From assembly GCA_000827265.1 (NCBI GenBank), contig KN834757.1, forward strand, positions 1 through 64,000: a stretch of 64,000 nt of DNA, written 5' to 3'. Positions 10,356 through 23,021 of the stretch are shown piece by piece. This DNA comes from Collybiopsis luxurians FD-317 M1. Taxonomy: Eukaryota; Basidiomycota; Agaricomycetes; Agaricales; Omphalotaceae. The translations under genes and the position numbers were made by a program. Position 1 is the first letter of the stretch. Each line of letters opens with the position of its first letter. The notes beneath the pieces were generated by a model. The model was not told the DNA's origin. It was given only the letters and a program-made list of their open reading frames with translations, and made no database searches.

Positions 10356-13137
10356 TTCGGAAAACCATTGAGTGTTTTATACACTAGCGGTCGAGTGGCA
10401 ATGAACACCACTGGAACAAATATGCCTGCAGAAATTCAGCTGTCACCGTCTATGACTTCAGGCAATACTGGACATTATTTACCATAACAAGTTGCAAGCA
10501 TTATCACTATTGCAGTGTTGCGGTAAAGAGCAGCAGACACTGCAGAAATTATTTGTTAATCTTCCGGAGTCATGAATATTGTGGGGTACAATTAGTATTG
10601 GTATTCCTGTAAACCCTTTATTTATACAACTATTCCGGCACACAGTTTCATGAGAGTATAATTAATCATATGCACAAGTAGTCATTGCATTTAGTGTTAC
10701 ATTAGACTAAATTATATCCTTTAGGGGATCTATTTTAGTAGGTGTTCATTGCGGTATGAATCATTATGCTGTCACTGACATTGATATTGATAGATTAGCA
10801 TAAACGCTTGATTTCCACATTGTTCACGTACGCGCACCAGGGTCGGCATATTTATAGATTTACCTTACCAAGGAAATTGCTGGAGCTTCACACACCGCAG
10901 AACTCCTTTCCTAGGCCATTTTCCTGCGAGCTTGTTTCCCTTATAACACGGTACCATTCGGAGGAGCATAATGTATGACTGGGGTTCAGGGGTGGTTATG
11001 GGAAGAAGCGGTTGGATAAGTCTAGTGTCTATTGCTGCCGATACTCGCAGATTGACAGGTATTCAATACAATCTCCAATGAGAAGAATTAAAGAAGCATT
11101 ACCAGTTTAATGCAAGACAAAGTCTGTGATCCAGTGTGGAATGCTACAGCTTGCTGTACAGGTAAGGAAACCAGTTCGCCGTCCAATGGGTTTGATCTAC
11201 TATCAGGCACAAAGTTTGTAACAATTTAATGAGGGTGCCATATACAATCGGTGGGATGAAAACAGTACAGGCTGCCAATATTGTTTAAAATATGTCAGCA
11301 CACAAAAGTTGTACATTTCAATCATTTCCTTTCGGTGCAGTAGTGCACTGCAGCTCCTGCTCCTATACGTTGGTGCTACCTAAAGTGTCATGACTTGTAA
11401 TAGTGAGAAACTAAGATCTCGGCATGATCAGGCTCTCCAATGTAATCAAATTTAAGCGGTCACAAGTATGTGTACGGTTTCCAGTGAAGAAATCGTGATT
11501 GGTAACCTGATCAGAACTGCCGTCCCGCGAGTTGCCAAATGCCATTGCAATGTTCTTGAGATTATCTGAGGACCGAAATGCAATCTGCAACATGGATTTT
11601 CATGCGGTATCACAGACAGTGATGCAGTAAACCTTGACCTATGGACACAAAGTTCGGTGGATCTACTCTTGCAATTATGGAGCTTCCTCCTCGAAGGTCG
11701 CAAATTCCCTGAAGTCTTAGAACTGTTGCAAATAAGCCATAAATAGGTGAATGCCGGGTACATTAAGCTCTTTACACTGTAGTCAGATGCTAACACAGTG
11801 ATATCCAAGGCTGTTGAAGTAACAATCAGCCAGTAAAGAATTAAACAGTCGGAGTCATAAATAAATGGAAGACACTGCGCGATAGCTCAGAGCTATCCTC
11901 GTAACTGTTGCCTACTGGCACCAGCAGCCTAATTCATGATCATTTTAATTATCTTGGGTGCTAGCAGCAGTGAGTCTACTCTGTTCACATTATCTCATCC
12001 ATATGGGTTTGCTCTGTCTAAAAGTGAAGACCGCCACACAAATGTAGCTTTATTCTTTAATCCGAAAAGAGGTTTGATGAGTAAAGCTGCTGTTGCTGTT
12101 GGGTATCAGTTACGCACAATTTGTATCAAAGAAGGGCCCTTGTCATGCTCAATGAAGTGACAGATCTATGATATTACATAGCACAATCCAGGAAACAAGG
12201 AACCCCTGGATAAATACACCTTCTCTCGCATATTCTGGGCTCTCAAGTACATATTTTGCACAGCTGACTCGTGTATACCACCTTTGTACTGCAGAATCAT
12301 CAGTAACCATTGAGAGTGTCATTCTTCAATCCAAACAGAGTCAAATCTTCAAAGGCTTTATGCGAAGAAGTAACCACTGCCTTTTGAATGCTGTACACGT
12401 TTTCGAATTCATGATCCGGCCGTGTCTGGGGCTTTCTAATGAAGAATTTAGAGATGCATATCAGGAACCATGGGTATCTGACAAAGCCGACAGGGGAGGA
12501 TCGAAATTCCAAGATTAGCCAAAGAAGATGAGGAATCTGAGCTGGCTGATATGAATGGTTTAGTATAAGGAACAGGCTCTCACTCCTGCCACTGTCTACC
12601 TATCCCCAAGTTGCTCAGTTTCTGACAGTGCGTATGTTTCATTGCGCATGCACATTGAGACAGTGGGGCGCAATCAACAGCAATCGCGGCATAATCACTG
12701 ACCGCGATCATATGTCCAAACTCAAAGATGGATCATCACGTTGAGTAAGGACACCGCGGTATTACTAATGGTTTCACTTGATATGCACATATTTGGTCTC
12801 TTGATCGATATGGTTCTACATACTGAAAGGAACTCTTACGGTTAGCTGATATAATGATGCAGTTAAGTATGAAATGCTAGAACTTGCGAACCTAGAGTTC
12901 CTAGATGAGCATTAAAACAATATAATTTGAAGCAAACCAGGTCGTGGTATATCCAATAGTTTACCGTGCTACTGTATAATTTTACAACGTACCCAATTAG
13001 TAAGTACAATGTCTTTGTATACAGCCATAGAGCACACACTCCTAGTAAGGGGTTATATGCACACAGGATCTCCAGTTGAGCAGCACTTCCGGCCTCAGAG
13101 ATGCATGCTGAAAATGTTGGGTATTAGACAGGTCACA
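10356..13137. other. Long stretch without a supported gene
   Basis: ORFs here are at most 118 codons (for example minus 11452-11808 and plus 12168-12518). None shows a motif, a signal sequence or a consistent exon chain. TATA-like TATTTATAG occurs near 10848. Base composition resembles the intergenic DNA elsewhere. I cannot exclude a small gene with many introns. Confidence 0.4.
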
Positions 13138-13689
13138 GCAGGGGGATAGTAAAAACACCGGACCAGTGGGCTTTTCGCAGCCAAAACATATAAGGGGAAA
13201 TTTTGAAAACAAATGATAATTTTTCCTGAAAAATTGCCAAATTCTTTTTTTCCAAGAAAACTCCACAGTTTAGTGCCTGAAAAAAATTGAACAAACGCAC
13301 AAGATTGCAGTTATCTGATGCCAAAGATTACGTGTATCAATGGTGATAGATAATCTTTATCCGGTCCGAAAGATCAAAGCTCACCAGGCCAAAAGATTAT
13401 CATTATCTATTATCTTTGCCGAAAGAGAATCTATATCTGGGTCAAAAGGATCTTTATATCCGGGCCGAAAGACCAGTTTTATCTTATGAGAAAATAAAAT
13501 TGTTCACAATAAATTATGGTTCATTGTTTTATTTTTTCAGGTGTTAAACTGTGAAGTATGAAAAAGAATTTCAATCTTTCAGGAAGAGTTATCATATGTT
13601 TTCAACATTGCCCCTTATATTTTTTGGCTGCAAAAAGCCCATTGGCCAAGGGTGAAAGTCCTGTTTTCTAAAATAGATTCTACCCCTGC
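13138..13689. mobile_element. Non-autonomous element with ~160-bp terminal inverted repeats
   Basis: The left arm (13138 to about 13300) matches the reverse complement of the right arm (about 13520 to 13689) with scattered differences. Shared blocks include TGGGCTTTT.GCAGCCAAAA, ATATAAGGGG and CCTGAAA.ATTG. The trinucleotide ACA flanks both sides. The ~220-bp centre is a run of related words containing AAAGAT and TATC with (G)CCGAAAG. No coding capacity is present. The structure is that of a foldback-type MITE. Confidence 0.7.
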
Positions 13690-13724
13690 ACAATGATTGT
13701 TATCTGTGTATCACATCTGGATCA

Positions 13725-14155
13725 GGAAAAATGACCTGAAGCCCAGGCTGCCCAGGGACACCTCCCAAATCCTAAGGGACCTCAAGATCCCTGAGGATCC
13801 CTGGGACCTCTGAGGCTAGTTTGAAATGGCTTTGAGATGGCCTCAGGATGCTCAGAGAGCCCAAATCATCAGAAAAACTACTTGGAGCCCAGGCTGCCAT
13901 GGGATGACCCCCAAATCCTAGGCTATCCCAGGGATCCCTAGGGAAGCCCAGGGAAACCTAGGACAGTTCAGGACAGTTCAGGTTGTCCTAGGTTTCCCTG
14001 GGCTTCCCTGGAGACCCCTGGGATAGCCTAGGACTTGGGGGTCATCCCCTGGCAGTCTGGGCTCCAAGTAGTTTTTCTGATGAAGTTGCCTAGGATTTAG
14101 GGGGTGTCCCCTGGCCAGCCTGGGTAGCCTGGGCTTTAGGGCTTTTTCATGATGT
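13725..14155. repeat. Nested giant palindrome (foldback)
   Basis: An inner hairpin pairs 13866-13968 with 13983-14083 (arms of about 100 bp) around a loop containing two copies of GGACAGTTCA. A second, outer pair of arms (about 13728-13780 and 14090-14153) carries related sequence based on GCCCAGGCTGCC and CAAATCCTA. The arms are therefore themselves internal repeats. It is much richer in G+C than its flanks. An ORF on the minus strand at 13978-14184 is only a reading of the arms. Confidence 0.75.
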
Positions 14156-14789
14156 GGTTTCATGGCAAGGTGGTGAGTGGACACTATAATTAAAGCTGAA
14201 GCTCCTCTTTGACCTTCTGATGGTACAAAGCCTAAACAGTGGAATTTTGTGTTATGTACTCAAATAAACATACAGAATTCAAATTTATTCTATAATGTTT
14301 ATTTACACTGCTTATACATTCAAAAATACTTCATCCAGTGGACTTTGATGGATGTGCCTTCAGCCAAGAAGACTTCTTGCTCGCACTGTTGGATATCCAA
14401 AACTCGTCTGCCCACTGCTCAGGCTCTCTCTGAATAATGATAGTGATAAAGAGTAGTACTTGTGCTGCTACTGTTGGGCGGGGCAATGCTTTGTGCTGTG
14501 TACGAGTTATTGAGAAGGTCCTTTTCTGTGTAGATGTCATATCGAGTGTGACATGCCATATGACTTACATGAAGAAATGAACAGCATTTTGGACGAAGAC
14601 AGAGGGATGAACGATTGAAGGACAAGGGGGGAACATGTTCTTGCCGGGACTTGTAGTGTTCAAATGAGTAAGATGTGGTCCGGCATTGGAGTTCTAGTAG
14701 CAATGACGAATGAGCTTACATTTATTGAGCAATTTTCCGCCTACAAGGGTTAAATGACAGAAATAGCATTTTAATCAGGAATATCAAGC
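14156..14789. other. No supported gene
   Basis: A minus-strand stretch (14331-14450) reads as a hydrophilic segment with a PEQWADEFW motif that could be a terminal exon, but no partner exons or domain were found. Confidence 0.35.
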
Positions 14790-16560
14790 CTAATCTGAAC
14801 TTGAGCTACATCGTGTTCCAGTTGGATCAACATATGAATGACGAGTCAGCTCAAGCGAGAAATTACTAGGATCTCTTGCCCCACCAGCTTCTCCCGCCCA
14901 ATCAAGCCAATAATCTTCAGCAACCCAAATGATTCGTCAATCACGTTCTGCCATTGCAAATCTCCGTGGATTAGGTTATTCTCGTTCAAGATCCTCAACA
15001 CCTCTTTCATGCCATTCGTCTAGAGCCTCAACCTATCGCCATCCCCTATCCATGATCAGACAGTTGGCGATGTCAGCTCACCTTCGACATGTTCCATCAT
15101 GATCATACATAAATCATCATGGCCATCTTGTCCTGCCAAACACTACCATGATACAACATTGGGGCGAACCGGTTGTCAACGAGACAGCGATGTACATCCA
15201 CACTATACCTGCAGATGAATTATGTTACAAACAGTTGGAACTCATCAGCTTCCTTGACAGCAAAATTTTTCACACAATGGATCAGCCTATTTAAGTGGTC
15301 CTTCATAGCAAAATGTGACGATTTGTGCAGATCTCGGTGATAGAAGGAATTTGCAAGGGGGTGAAGTCATTGTTTGGGTAAGGAAAATCAATAAGATTCT
15401 CAAAGGAAGATAATTCGGGTAACGAGAGTCAAAGAGAATGTAATACTCTTGCGAGGCCTTTTGATCTTTGGTTCTCATCCAGTGTGGCCAGTCCTTGAGG
15501 AACGACTGCAGATGATAAGATTTCTCCTGATCCAAGAAGGAACGCAGGGTAAAACGAAGCTTTGACAAGGTCCTCTGACGACATACAAAATGAGTGTAGG
15601 ACAACGCAATGGATCGGAAACGTACTCTATATATCATCGCGCCGATGCTCAACATATGAAAAGGCAGCCTGCACATCGGGTTCGCCCCCTTCGCCCATAC
15701 CGAGTTTCTCTTCGCCCAAAACACACTATCACCACACGTATTATTAACATCGAGGGTCGGACCAAACGGAGCACAAAGAGGATCCCATAAAGCTCTCGGT
15801 CTTGAACTCTTACGAAAATTCGTCTTCATGCATTTTACACATTATGTCATTGAGTTCGACGGAGTGAAATTGGGTTGTTGTAGTGACATCTTCACCGCGA
15901 GGCTTGAAAGATGCAAACAAAAGAAGGCTTCTATTGGCAAGCCTTTCAAACCTTTATATCCATTGTAAATGGGAGAAGACCCTTCTTTGTACTTGGGATA
16001 GTCATTAGGGCTTTGCGAGTTGGGAAGGCCGAGGCTCGAGTCAGCTGGAGCTTCTAACCTGAAGCAATCTTCACGGATGGACAAAGCGTGAGAAGGAGCA
16101 TATACGCACAAAGGCAAGTTTAGACATTGCTCGATCTTTAGTCCTCGACTTACAGGTGTGGTCCAGTTTTCTCTTTTTCGTTTGCCTGGGCGAATGCTGA
16201 GAATGGTGGTAGACTTGTCGTGAGTCGTGAGCAGTTGCCCCGCAAATTATCGCGGTCAAGCTGAATTGCGTTTGAACTGGATATCAAATATTTTCGATTT
16301 CGGTGGCGACACGGGATAAGACTCCGTGGTGTTCCTCGATGAGATTCTCAATAGCTGAGGCGTCATTCAATTTACGATCATTCAGCTGGGATATATGTTA
16401 GTCAGAGAAACAACGTTGATTGTACATGAGATCACCTTGAGTGAGAAAAAACACAGCACTTGTGCCGATGCACTGGCGGATTTAAGAAGTATGAGGTCCT
16501 TTCCAGTCGAATGAGGGTTGTACATGAAAAAACGCGGTCGCCTTTGACTAAAACGGACGA
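14790..16560 (-). pseudogene. Kinase-like (HGDL...N type) gene, decayed
   Basis: Pieces of a fungal protein-kinase-like gene appear in order on the minus strand. A spliced N-terminal part near 16320-16530 uses a GTGATC...TGACTAAC...CAG intron. Later comes a segment with VDVHRCLVDNRFAPML (near 15180), then a catalytic-loop-like HGDLQWQN (near 14970), which has the HxDxxxxN spacing. The following metal-binding region is out of frame by one base: the downstream frame reads LDWAGEAGGARDP, matching the DWAG...YP pattern of this family, but a one-base deletion and a lost Asp separate it from the HGDL exon. The last frame stops at 14790-14792. In intact members the domain resembles aminoglycoside-kinase-like or FunK1-type folds. 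I see no complete chain of exons. Confidence 0.5.
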
Positions 16561-16674
16561 TTTAGAACTGGACGTTATCGTAATGGAACGAAGGAACCAT
16601 TAACGAGTGGTTAGAATTAATAGGAGCCAAAAAAGACGCTCGGCTGAAAGTCATCCACGTGACTTGATAAGATA

Positions 16675-16830
16675 TAGTTATCGATCGATCGCTCGTTTAT
16701 ATGACAATGGCCTTGTATGGAACACTGGGTTCGTTTTCACCGATTCAGCCCATCGAAAGCTTTTCAGGTGACCCTACAGCCTATCTATCTATGATCTATC
16801 TATTTTACACTTCACTGCAGCGAATCTATC
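16675..16830. repeat. Short tandem repeats (ATCG and CTAT)
   Basis: A short GATC/ATCG run near 16680 and CTATCTAT runs near 16782-16835 lie upstream of the first carboxylesterase. These are simple microsatellites with no evident function. Confidence 0.6.
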
Positions 16831-16947
16831 TATCCTTTATCATATGACTCATGATCAGTCCAACGATGTCAGGTGTATCAGAAATAGACCGCGTAAAATG
16901 GTATTTAACGGAGGATTTTTCACTCATGACCCTGTCTTCGTTTCATC

Positions 16948-18633
16948 ATGCTGAAGAAAACTTTCGTCCCCCTTCTTATCCTAGGCCTCGTCTCGGCTCA
17001 AACCCAGCATAATCTCACGGTCCAAACTCGAACTGGAACGTTTGTTGGGGGGCTGAACGATACTTACCCTGATGTCAGACACTTCAAGTACGTACCGTAT
17101 GCAAAAGTGAGTGTATTTGACCCTGCCATTGAATACGAGGGTCATACTCGGCCTGTTCTATATAGCCTCCAGTTGGGTCTCGGAGATGGACTTCACCGGA
17201 ACGTCTCGACAACTCTTCTGACATCATCGATTCCACGGTTTTTGGTCCATCATGCTCGCAATACGTTTCCGCTATTCCCACTGTCTGGGCTCTGAATATT
17301 ACCGGAAATCTCATCGTCAATTACGGCGAAAGCTTACTTGCTGGCCAGGTGGCCCAAAATTCAGCGGAGGATTGTCTGACCTTGGCAATCTGGACCCCTG
17401 CGAATGCTTCTCCAAACTCAAAGCTTCCTGTCATTCACTTCTTCACCGGTGGGGGTGACGTTACGGGCGGTATCAACATCCCCACCCAGCTTCCAGCCCA
17501 CTGGGTCCACAGATCCCAAAAGCATATCGTGGTCACGAGTAACTATCGTGTAAATATTTTTAGCTACCCCAACGCCCGTGGTCTAGATGGTAATACCAAC
17601 TTCGCACTCCAAGATCAGCGTATCGCGGTTGAATGGGTTGCTGAGAATATCGCCGCTTTCGGTGGTGACCCATCCAAGATCACACTCTGGGGTCAATCTG
17701 CAGGGTCTGGTATGACGGATATGTACATTTCTGCCTTCTACCAAGATCCTATTGTTCGCGCCTCCATATCGAGCTCCGCTTTTGCCCTTGGATACCCTGG
17801 GGTAGTAGATGATCCAAACGGTACCAATTTCACTTTCGTTGCAAAGTCACTTGGTTGCGATTTCGAAGACCCGAAGACTGAGCTCGAATGTATGCGCCGT
17901 GTCCCAATGCCTCGTATCGAGAACTTCGTTGGACAATATCAAGACAATTCCTCCTTGGTGAATACATCTCAGCCTCCCATTATTTTCACTCGATCAGGTA
18001 CGTTTCCCTCTAACGAAGTAACCCCGCAGTGGCTGACTATTGGGAGTAGTTGATAACAAGTACGTCTTCGCTAACTACACTCAACGGTATCTCGAAAGAA
18101 AATTCGCGCAAATTCCTACCATCTTCGGAACTACCGCCCGAGAATCTTCTGCCCTCGTCCCTTACCCTGTTAACAACGTCTCCGCTGGACCGTCAGAGCA
18201 ACTTATTGTCACCGCAACCGAAGAATTTGCCTGCCCGGCATATAATTCCACTGTGCTACGGAACGAGATCGGATTGACCACTTTCCGGTACCAGTGGGCT
18301 GGCAACTTCACCAACATCGCGCCCCTTCCGTGGCTCGGTGCTTATCACTACTCGGATCTGTATATGATCTTTGGTTCATATCTCATTGCTCCAGGCGAGA
18401 TTCCGGATTTGGAAGTGCAGACATCCGAACGGATGCAGGATCTGTTGGTGGATTTCATCGTTAATCCATCTTCATTACCAAGCAATGGGTGGCCGGAATA
18501 CAAGGTTGACGAGACAGCGGGAGGGAAAGTAGCTAGGTTTGGGGCAGATGGTCAACCAGTGCAGTTTGTTGATGGAGACAATGTGGATGGGGCGTGTCAT
18601 ATTCCTGGAGTCGTTTATAATACATCTCCATGA
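16948..18633 (+). CDS. Secreted type-B carboxylesterase/lipase, copy 1
   Basis: Exons 16948-17106, 17166-17997 and 18050-18633 give 524 residues. A signal peptide covers about residues 1-18 (hydrophobic LLILGLVSAQ). The carboxylesterase type-B signature EDCLTLAIW is present, and the nucleophile elbow is WGQSAGSG with Ser231. The likely acid is Glu362 (RESSAL) and the likely histidine His430 (AYHYSDL), in the usual Ser-Glu-His order. The elbow has Gln where many relatives have Glu. Such enzymes hydrolyse carboxylic esters outside the cell, but the substrate cannot be told from sequence. Several NxS/T sites suggest N-glycosylation. The start is preferred because the second copy starts at the matching position. 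A TATTTAA element lies about 45 bp upstream. The gene is intact and closely paralogous to the copy at 20955. Confidence 0.92.
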
Positions 18634-19232
18634 AGTGGAGCTCTTAGTTATGATGCAAATAAAATTACAAAGTAGATGGAATGTATTGTGGCTACACCTG
18701 GTGTCATGTGATTGCACACCATCTCAATCATGTTGTTAGTACAATCATTGGTTTAAAAAAGGATTGCGTCCGCCTCTGAAGATACGTAGATATAAATATG
18801 AAAGTATCGCGCAACAACTGCGATTTTGGGCGGTGGCGCAATCTCCAACTCGGACTGATATTCGGTCGATATCAACTTCTCCCAAAGGCAAGTATTTAAC
18901 TGCTTACTACATGAAATAAGAAATGTTATGGCGGCAATATTCGGTCTGGTTAATATATGCATCCGTTTTGTTAGTATGTGATCAATGCAAGCGCCACTTG
19001 CCAGTGGTACTGTAACCCGTGGTAGCAGAACAGATAGCTGAGTATTAGTTGCTAGTAGCTACTGATAGTCTTTTCAGTTGTATCAAGCAACAAGCTTGAT
19101 GATGAGTCGTTCGGACAACCATGCAGCAAATATAAGCTGAGCTGAGCTTCACCCTTATATACTGCAGCGAACCAATTCTTGCCTATCTACACCTGCTAAG
19201 TATATCTTACAAGCCTTCTGTATTTGCAAAAA
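18634..19232. other. Spacer between carboxylesterase 1 and a membrane-protein gene
   Basis: I see no gene here. AATAAA-like AAATAAAATT follows the esterase stop near 18655 and may be a polyadenylation signal. TATATACTGC near 19157 is a candidate TATA box for the next gene. Confidence 0.4.
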
Positions 19233-20159
19233 ATGTTTACCACTGCAGCCGCTTCCTCCAAGATGTAAGCACTAACAAGTATCTCAGCTCTACTCAGACT
19301 CATATCTTGTCATAAGGGATCAAGTGCATGATCACAGTCCCACCCGGAGACCCTTTGATCTTCCTGACCCCACCCCCTCATTTTCTCCTTTCAGAATCCC
19401 CATCCCCATCCCCTCACTCTCCCCTTTTACAGTCCCTGTTCCCGTTGTCAATGCCAGCAACGCGTCCTTTTTCACCGGAAATACAGAGTGAGTCGTATTA
19501 TTACTTTTCTAGAAGAGCAAGCAATTCATTCTTCCACAAAATGTTATGAGCGGTCTAGGTCTCCGGAAACGACCACAAAATCTTCAGGACATATTAGGTA
19601 ATTTATGCGCAGGGACCCTCGGGATTTTTTTTTCTTTACTTATTAGAATCCATCTAGTTCACAGTCAATGCATAAATCACTGTCTGCAGCCGTTCTTGCT
19701 GCCCTGAGTGTCGCTGGCTCAGCGGTTGTATTGATCATGGCTATATTGGGTATTTTTCTGCTCCTGCGTCGACGTCGAGCCCAGTCCGATGAGCACATTT
19801 CCAATCGGCCGAGTGTCACACCTTTCAGGGATTGTTCTGCCAACCAGGAATATCATCCTAAAAGTAACATCACCGCTTGACGGGGAAAGAGGGCTCCAGA
19901 CGGACCCCCACCCTGGCCAAGACTCAATAACGAACATAGTACAACTTATATATCACCGAACTTATCTTCCCCCGCTATCCGCACGATACTTGAGTCTGAG
20001 AGTACTGGTATTCAGCCATATGAAACTCATGTGGCCTCCTTACTTACAACTTCGGTCGCTCGAATGAAGCAACAGATGGAGCGACTCGAAGCGCAGATGG
20101 AATATGAGGAAGGTTCAACAATAGAAATACCTCCTCCTACATACGTGTCTGAGCAATGA
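19233..20159 (+). CDS. Small single-pass membrane protein with cytoplasmic PPxY tail
   Basis: Candidate exons are: a short first exon at 19233 (ATG, donor GTAAGC); one ending in NASNASFFTGNT (near 19395-19488), with N-glycosylation sites; and one from about 19660. The third encodes a hydrophobic helix (VLAALSVAGSAVVLIMAILG) followed by LLLRRRR, a stop-transfer with the basic side inside. The frame ending with ARMKQQMERLEAQMEYEEG and then PPPTYV (a PPxY motif) stops at 20156-20158. The join between the RRRR exon and the tail exon (19820-19900) is not clear: the first frame meets TGA at 19878, so either a weak intron or a frameshift lies there. There is no enzymatic domain, and a receptor- or sensor-like surface protein is possible. 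It lies between the two esterases. Confidence 0.5.
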
Positions 20160-20954
20160 GGTTGCATCTCTTCCCTAATCGCTGTCCTTGTTTCTGACAC
20201 ATTTTCTACAATCCAACAGACTCAGATTCTGGTTAGTCTCCTGTAAGCAGAGAGCAAGATGATCAGTAGACTCATGTAGATTATGGTACCTGGGGCCGTG
20301 CTTTAATTAGATTCAAGAAATTAAAAGTTGTATTCATCGAAGGTCTTAGAAAAAGAGAATCTAAAATATGCTATGTAGGGTATTATGAATATCAATTCCT
20401 AACGTTATTGATTATTATAATGAACTTTGCATTGCTCGCCAAATTTCTGATACATTGCCATGAACTCAACTCGAGCTAAGCTGGACCATGGTTCTCACAA
20501 TTGCTTCCAAAATTTACTTGCATCAACACGGTAACACGAGTACTGAGTAACATGTCACGCGACCGCGATTCATGGAGATCCGCTCCGAACGGGCCGCACG
20601 ACGTACAAGGCCGGCATTGCATCTCTCCTATCTGCTTCTGTTTTTCCTCCACAGACTTTCGTTGCGAACATCTGAATGTGGAGCTTTGATACAACCAGGT
20701 GAAATTGCGGATCTGATCCCATCTTCAAAAGCTTCAAAGCTGCTCTTTATAAGCAAGCAGTTGCTCATACGTACCCCTCAAGCACTTCAGGTGACCGTTC
20801 CGAAGGCTTCAAGTTTTCTTTTCCTGTCATGAGACTGGCTCTCATGATCTCTCCGCCAACATTTATTCGAAGAAGCTCTCATTGGTTTATAGAAGATATA
20901 TAACTGCGAGCATTTCTTGCCCAAACTACAGCGCTTTTGCAAATCTTACTCACA
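20160..20954. promoter_or_regulatory. Upstream region of carboxylesterase 2
   Basis: No gene is supported here. A good TATA-like ATATATAAC sits at about 20895, roughly 60 bp before the esterase ATG. Two small plus-strand ORFs (20501-20832) show no domain. Confidence 0.45.
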
Positions 20955-22626
20955 ATGCTGAGGAAAATCTCCGTTATGCTTATAATTTCGAACCTTGTTT
21001 CGGCCCAATCTCAAACTAATCTCCTTGTCCAAACTCGAACCGCTACCTTTGTCGGGAATCTAAACGATACATATACCGACGTCAGGCAGTTCAAGTACGT
21101 CCCATATGCAAAAGTGAGTCAGCTAAACTTTCTGGCCGACAACTACATACGCTTTGAAAGCCTCCAGCAGGACAACGACGATGGGCTTCACCAGAACCTC
21201 TTGATGACTCCTCCGAAACCATTGATTCCACAGTGTTCGGTCCGGCATGCTCCCAATACGTATCCGCTGTTCCCAGTATCTGGGCTCTGAACGTCACTGG
21301 GGCTCTCATTGTGAACTACGGCGAAAGCTTGGTTGCCGGCGAAGTTGCACAGAACTCAGCAGAAGATTGTCTGACCTTGGCAATCTGGACTCCTGCAGGA
21401 GCTACATCTGACTCGAAGCTTCCTGTCATCCACTTCTTCACCGGAGGAGGTGATGTAAATGGTGGTACCAATATCCCTACTCAGCTGCCAGCCCATTGGG
21501 TTCACCGGTCACAGAAACATGTCGTAGTCACGAGCAACTATCGCGTAAATATCTTTGGGTACCCCAACGCTCGTGGTCTGGACGGTAATACCAATTTCGG
21601 AATGCAAGACCAGCGCATGGCAGTTGAGTGGGTTGCCGAAAACATCGCTTCATTTGGTGGAGATCCATCTAGAATAACTCTCTGGGGTCAATCTGCCGGA
21701 TCCGGTATGACAGACATGTACCTCTCTACGTGGTACAAAGATCCCCTCATTCACGCGTCCATCTCGAGCTCAGGTTTTGCTCTTGGGTATCCTGTAATAA
21801 AGAATGACCCAGAAAACACCAATTTTACATTTGTAGCAAAGTCGCTTGGATGCGATTTTGAAGACCCAAAGACTGAGCTGGAATGTATGCGACGTGTACC
21901 TATGCCGCGTATCGAAAACTTTGTTGGACAATATCAGGATAATTCTACGCTGCTGAATACATCTCAGCCTAGCATATCCTTTGAACGCTCAGGTGTGATC
22001 TCTTTGTACCAGTAATTCTCAAGTTTGATCGATTCTTTTTAGTCGATAATAAATATGTATTTGCAAACTACACTCAGCGATACCTTGAAAGAAAATTTGC
22101 CCAAATTCCTTCTATTTTTGGCACCACGTCTCGAGAAGGCTCTGCCCTAGTCTCTTACCCTATCGATAATGTCTCTGCTGGACCCTCGGAACAGCTTATC
22201 ATCTCTGCAACAAAAACTTGGGCCTGCCCGGCCTACAACTCCACTGTTCTGCGAAACGAGATTGGGCTGACTACTTTTCGCTATCAGTGGGCTGGCAATT
22301 TCAGTAATACTGCACCCCTGACGTGGCTCGGCGCTTACCATTACTCGGATTTATATATGATCTTTGGTTCATATCTCATTGCTCCGGGCGAGATTTCAGC
22401 CTTTGAGGTTCAGACCTCTGGAAAGATGCAAGATATGCTTTTGGATTTCATCACTGATCCGTCCTCGCTACCGAGCAATGGGTGGCCAGAGTACAAGATT
22501 GACGAAACAGGAGGAGGGAAAGTGGCGAGATTTGGGGCAGATAATCAGGTTGTACAGTTTGTTGATGGAGACGAGGTGGATGGGGCGTGTCATATTCCGG
22601 GTGTTGTTTATAATACATCTCCGTGA
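20955..22626 (+). CDS. Secreted type-B carboxylesterase/lipase, copy 2
   Basis: Exons 20955-21113, 21161-21992 and 22043-22626 have exactly the same lengths (159, 832, 584) as those of copy 1, so the product is again 524 residues. The nucleophile elbow WGQSAGSG (Ser231), Glu362 (SREGSAL) and His430 (GAYHYSDL) are conserved, as are the signal peptide and the EDCLTLAIW motif. An upstream in-frame ATG (20937) would add six residues. I chose 20955 because it aligns with copy 1. Introns have different lengths (47 and 50 nt against 59 and 52) and look unrelated, so the duplication is not very recent although the proteins remain close. It acts outside the cell as an esterase of unknown substrate. 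Confidence 0.92.
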
Positions 22627-23021
22627 CGATGAGTTATTCCATTATCTTTCTTTTTTTGCGTTACACTAAGGTAGCTTTCGTCGTAAGATTTGCTTCATGA
22701 TGTGGATATGGAAATAAATTTGCCGAGCGCTATCTTCTATCGATCGTCAACTAATTCTCTCCGTGCCTTTCTAGGCTGATTCCAAAAAAATACGAACGAG
22801 TATGATTATGGCTAGGCCCGATGCAGATGATTAATGGCCAACTTCGGCATAGCTATATTTCACTCCACCTTCACATGAGGATTCACCCGCAATATTATAC
22901 GATATCAGTGAGAGGTAAGCATATTAAATATGTGCAGACTTAGAAGTAAAAATTAGTCTGATTGCCCATCTCAAGTGTGATGACCTTGGAGATCGACTAG
23001 TTTGAGATGTGTTTCGAGCCA
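22627..23021. other. Convergent 3' regions of esterase 2 and the permease
   Basis: This is the tail-to-tail spacer of about 395 bp. I see no gene, and it probably holds both polyadenylation regions. Confidence 0.5.

Noticed and set aside
13978..14184. Pro/Arg-rich minus-strand ORF
   Set aside because: It falls wholly within the arms of the giant palindrome.
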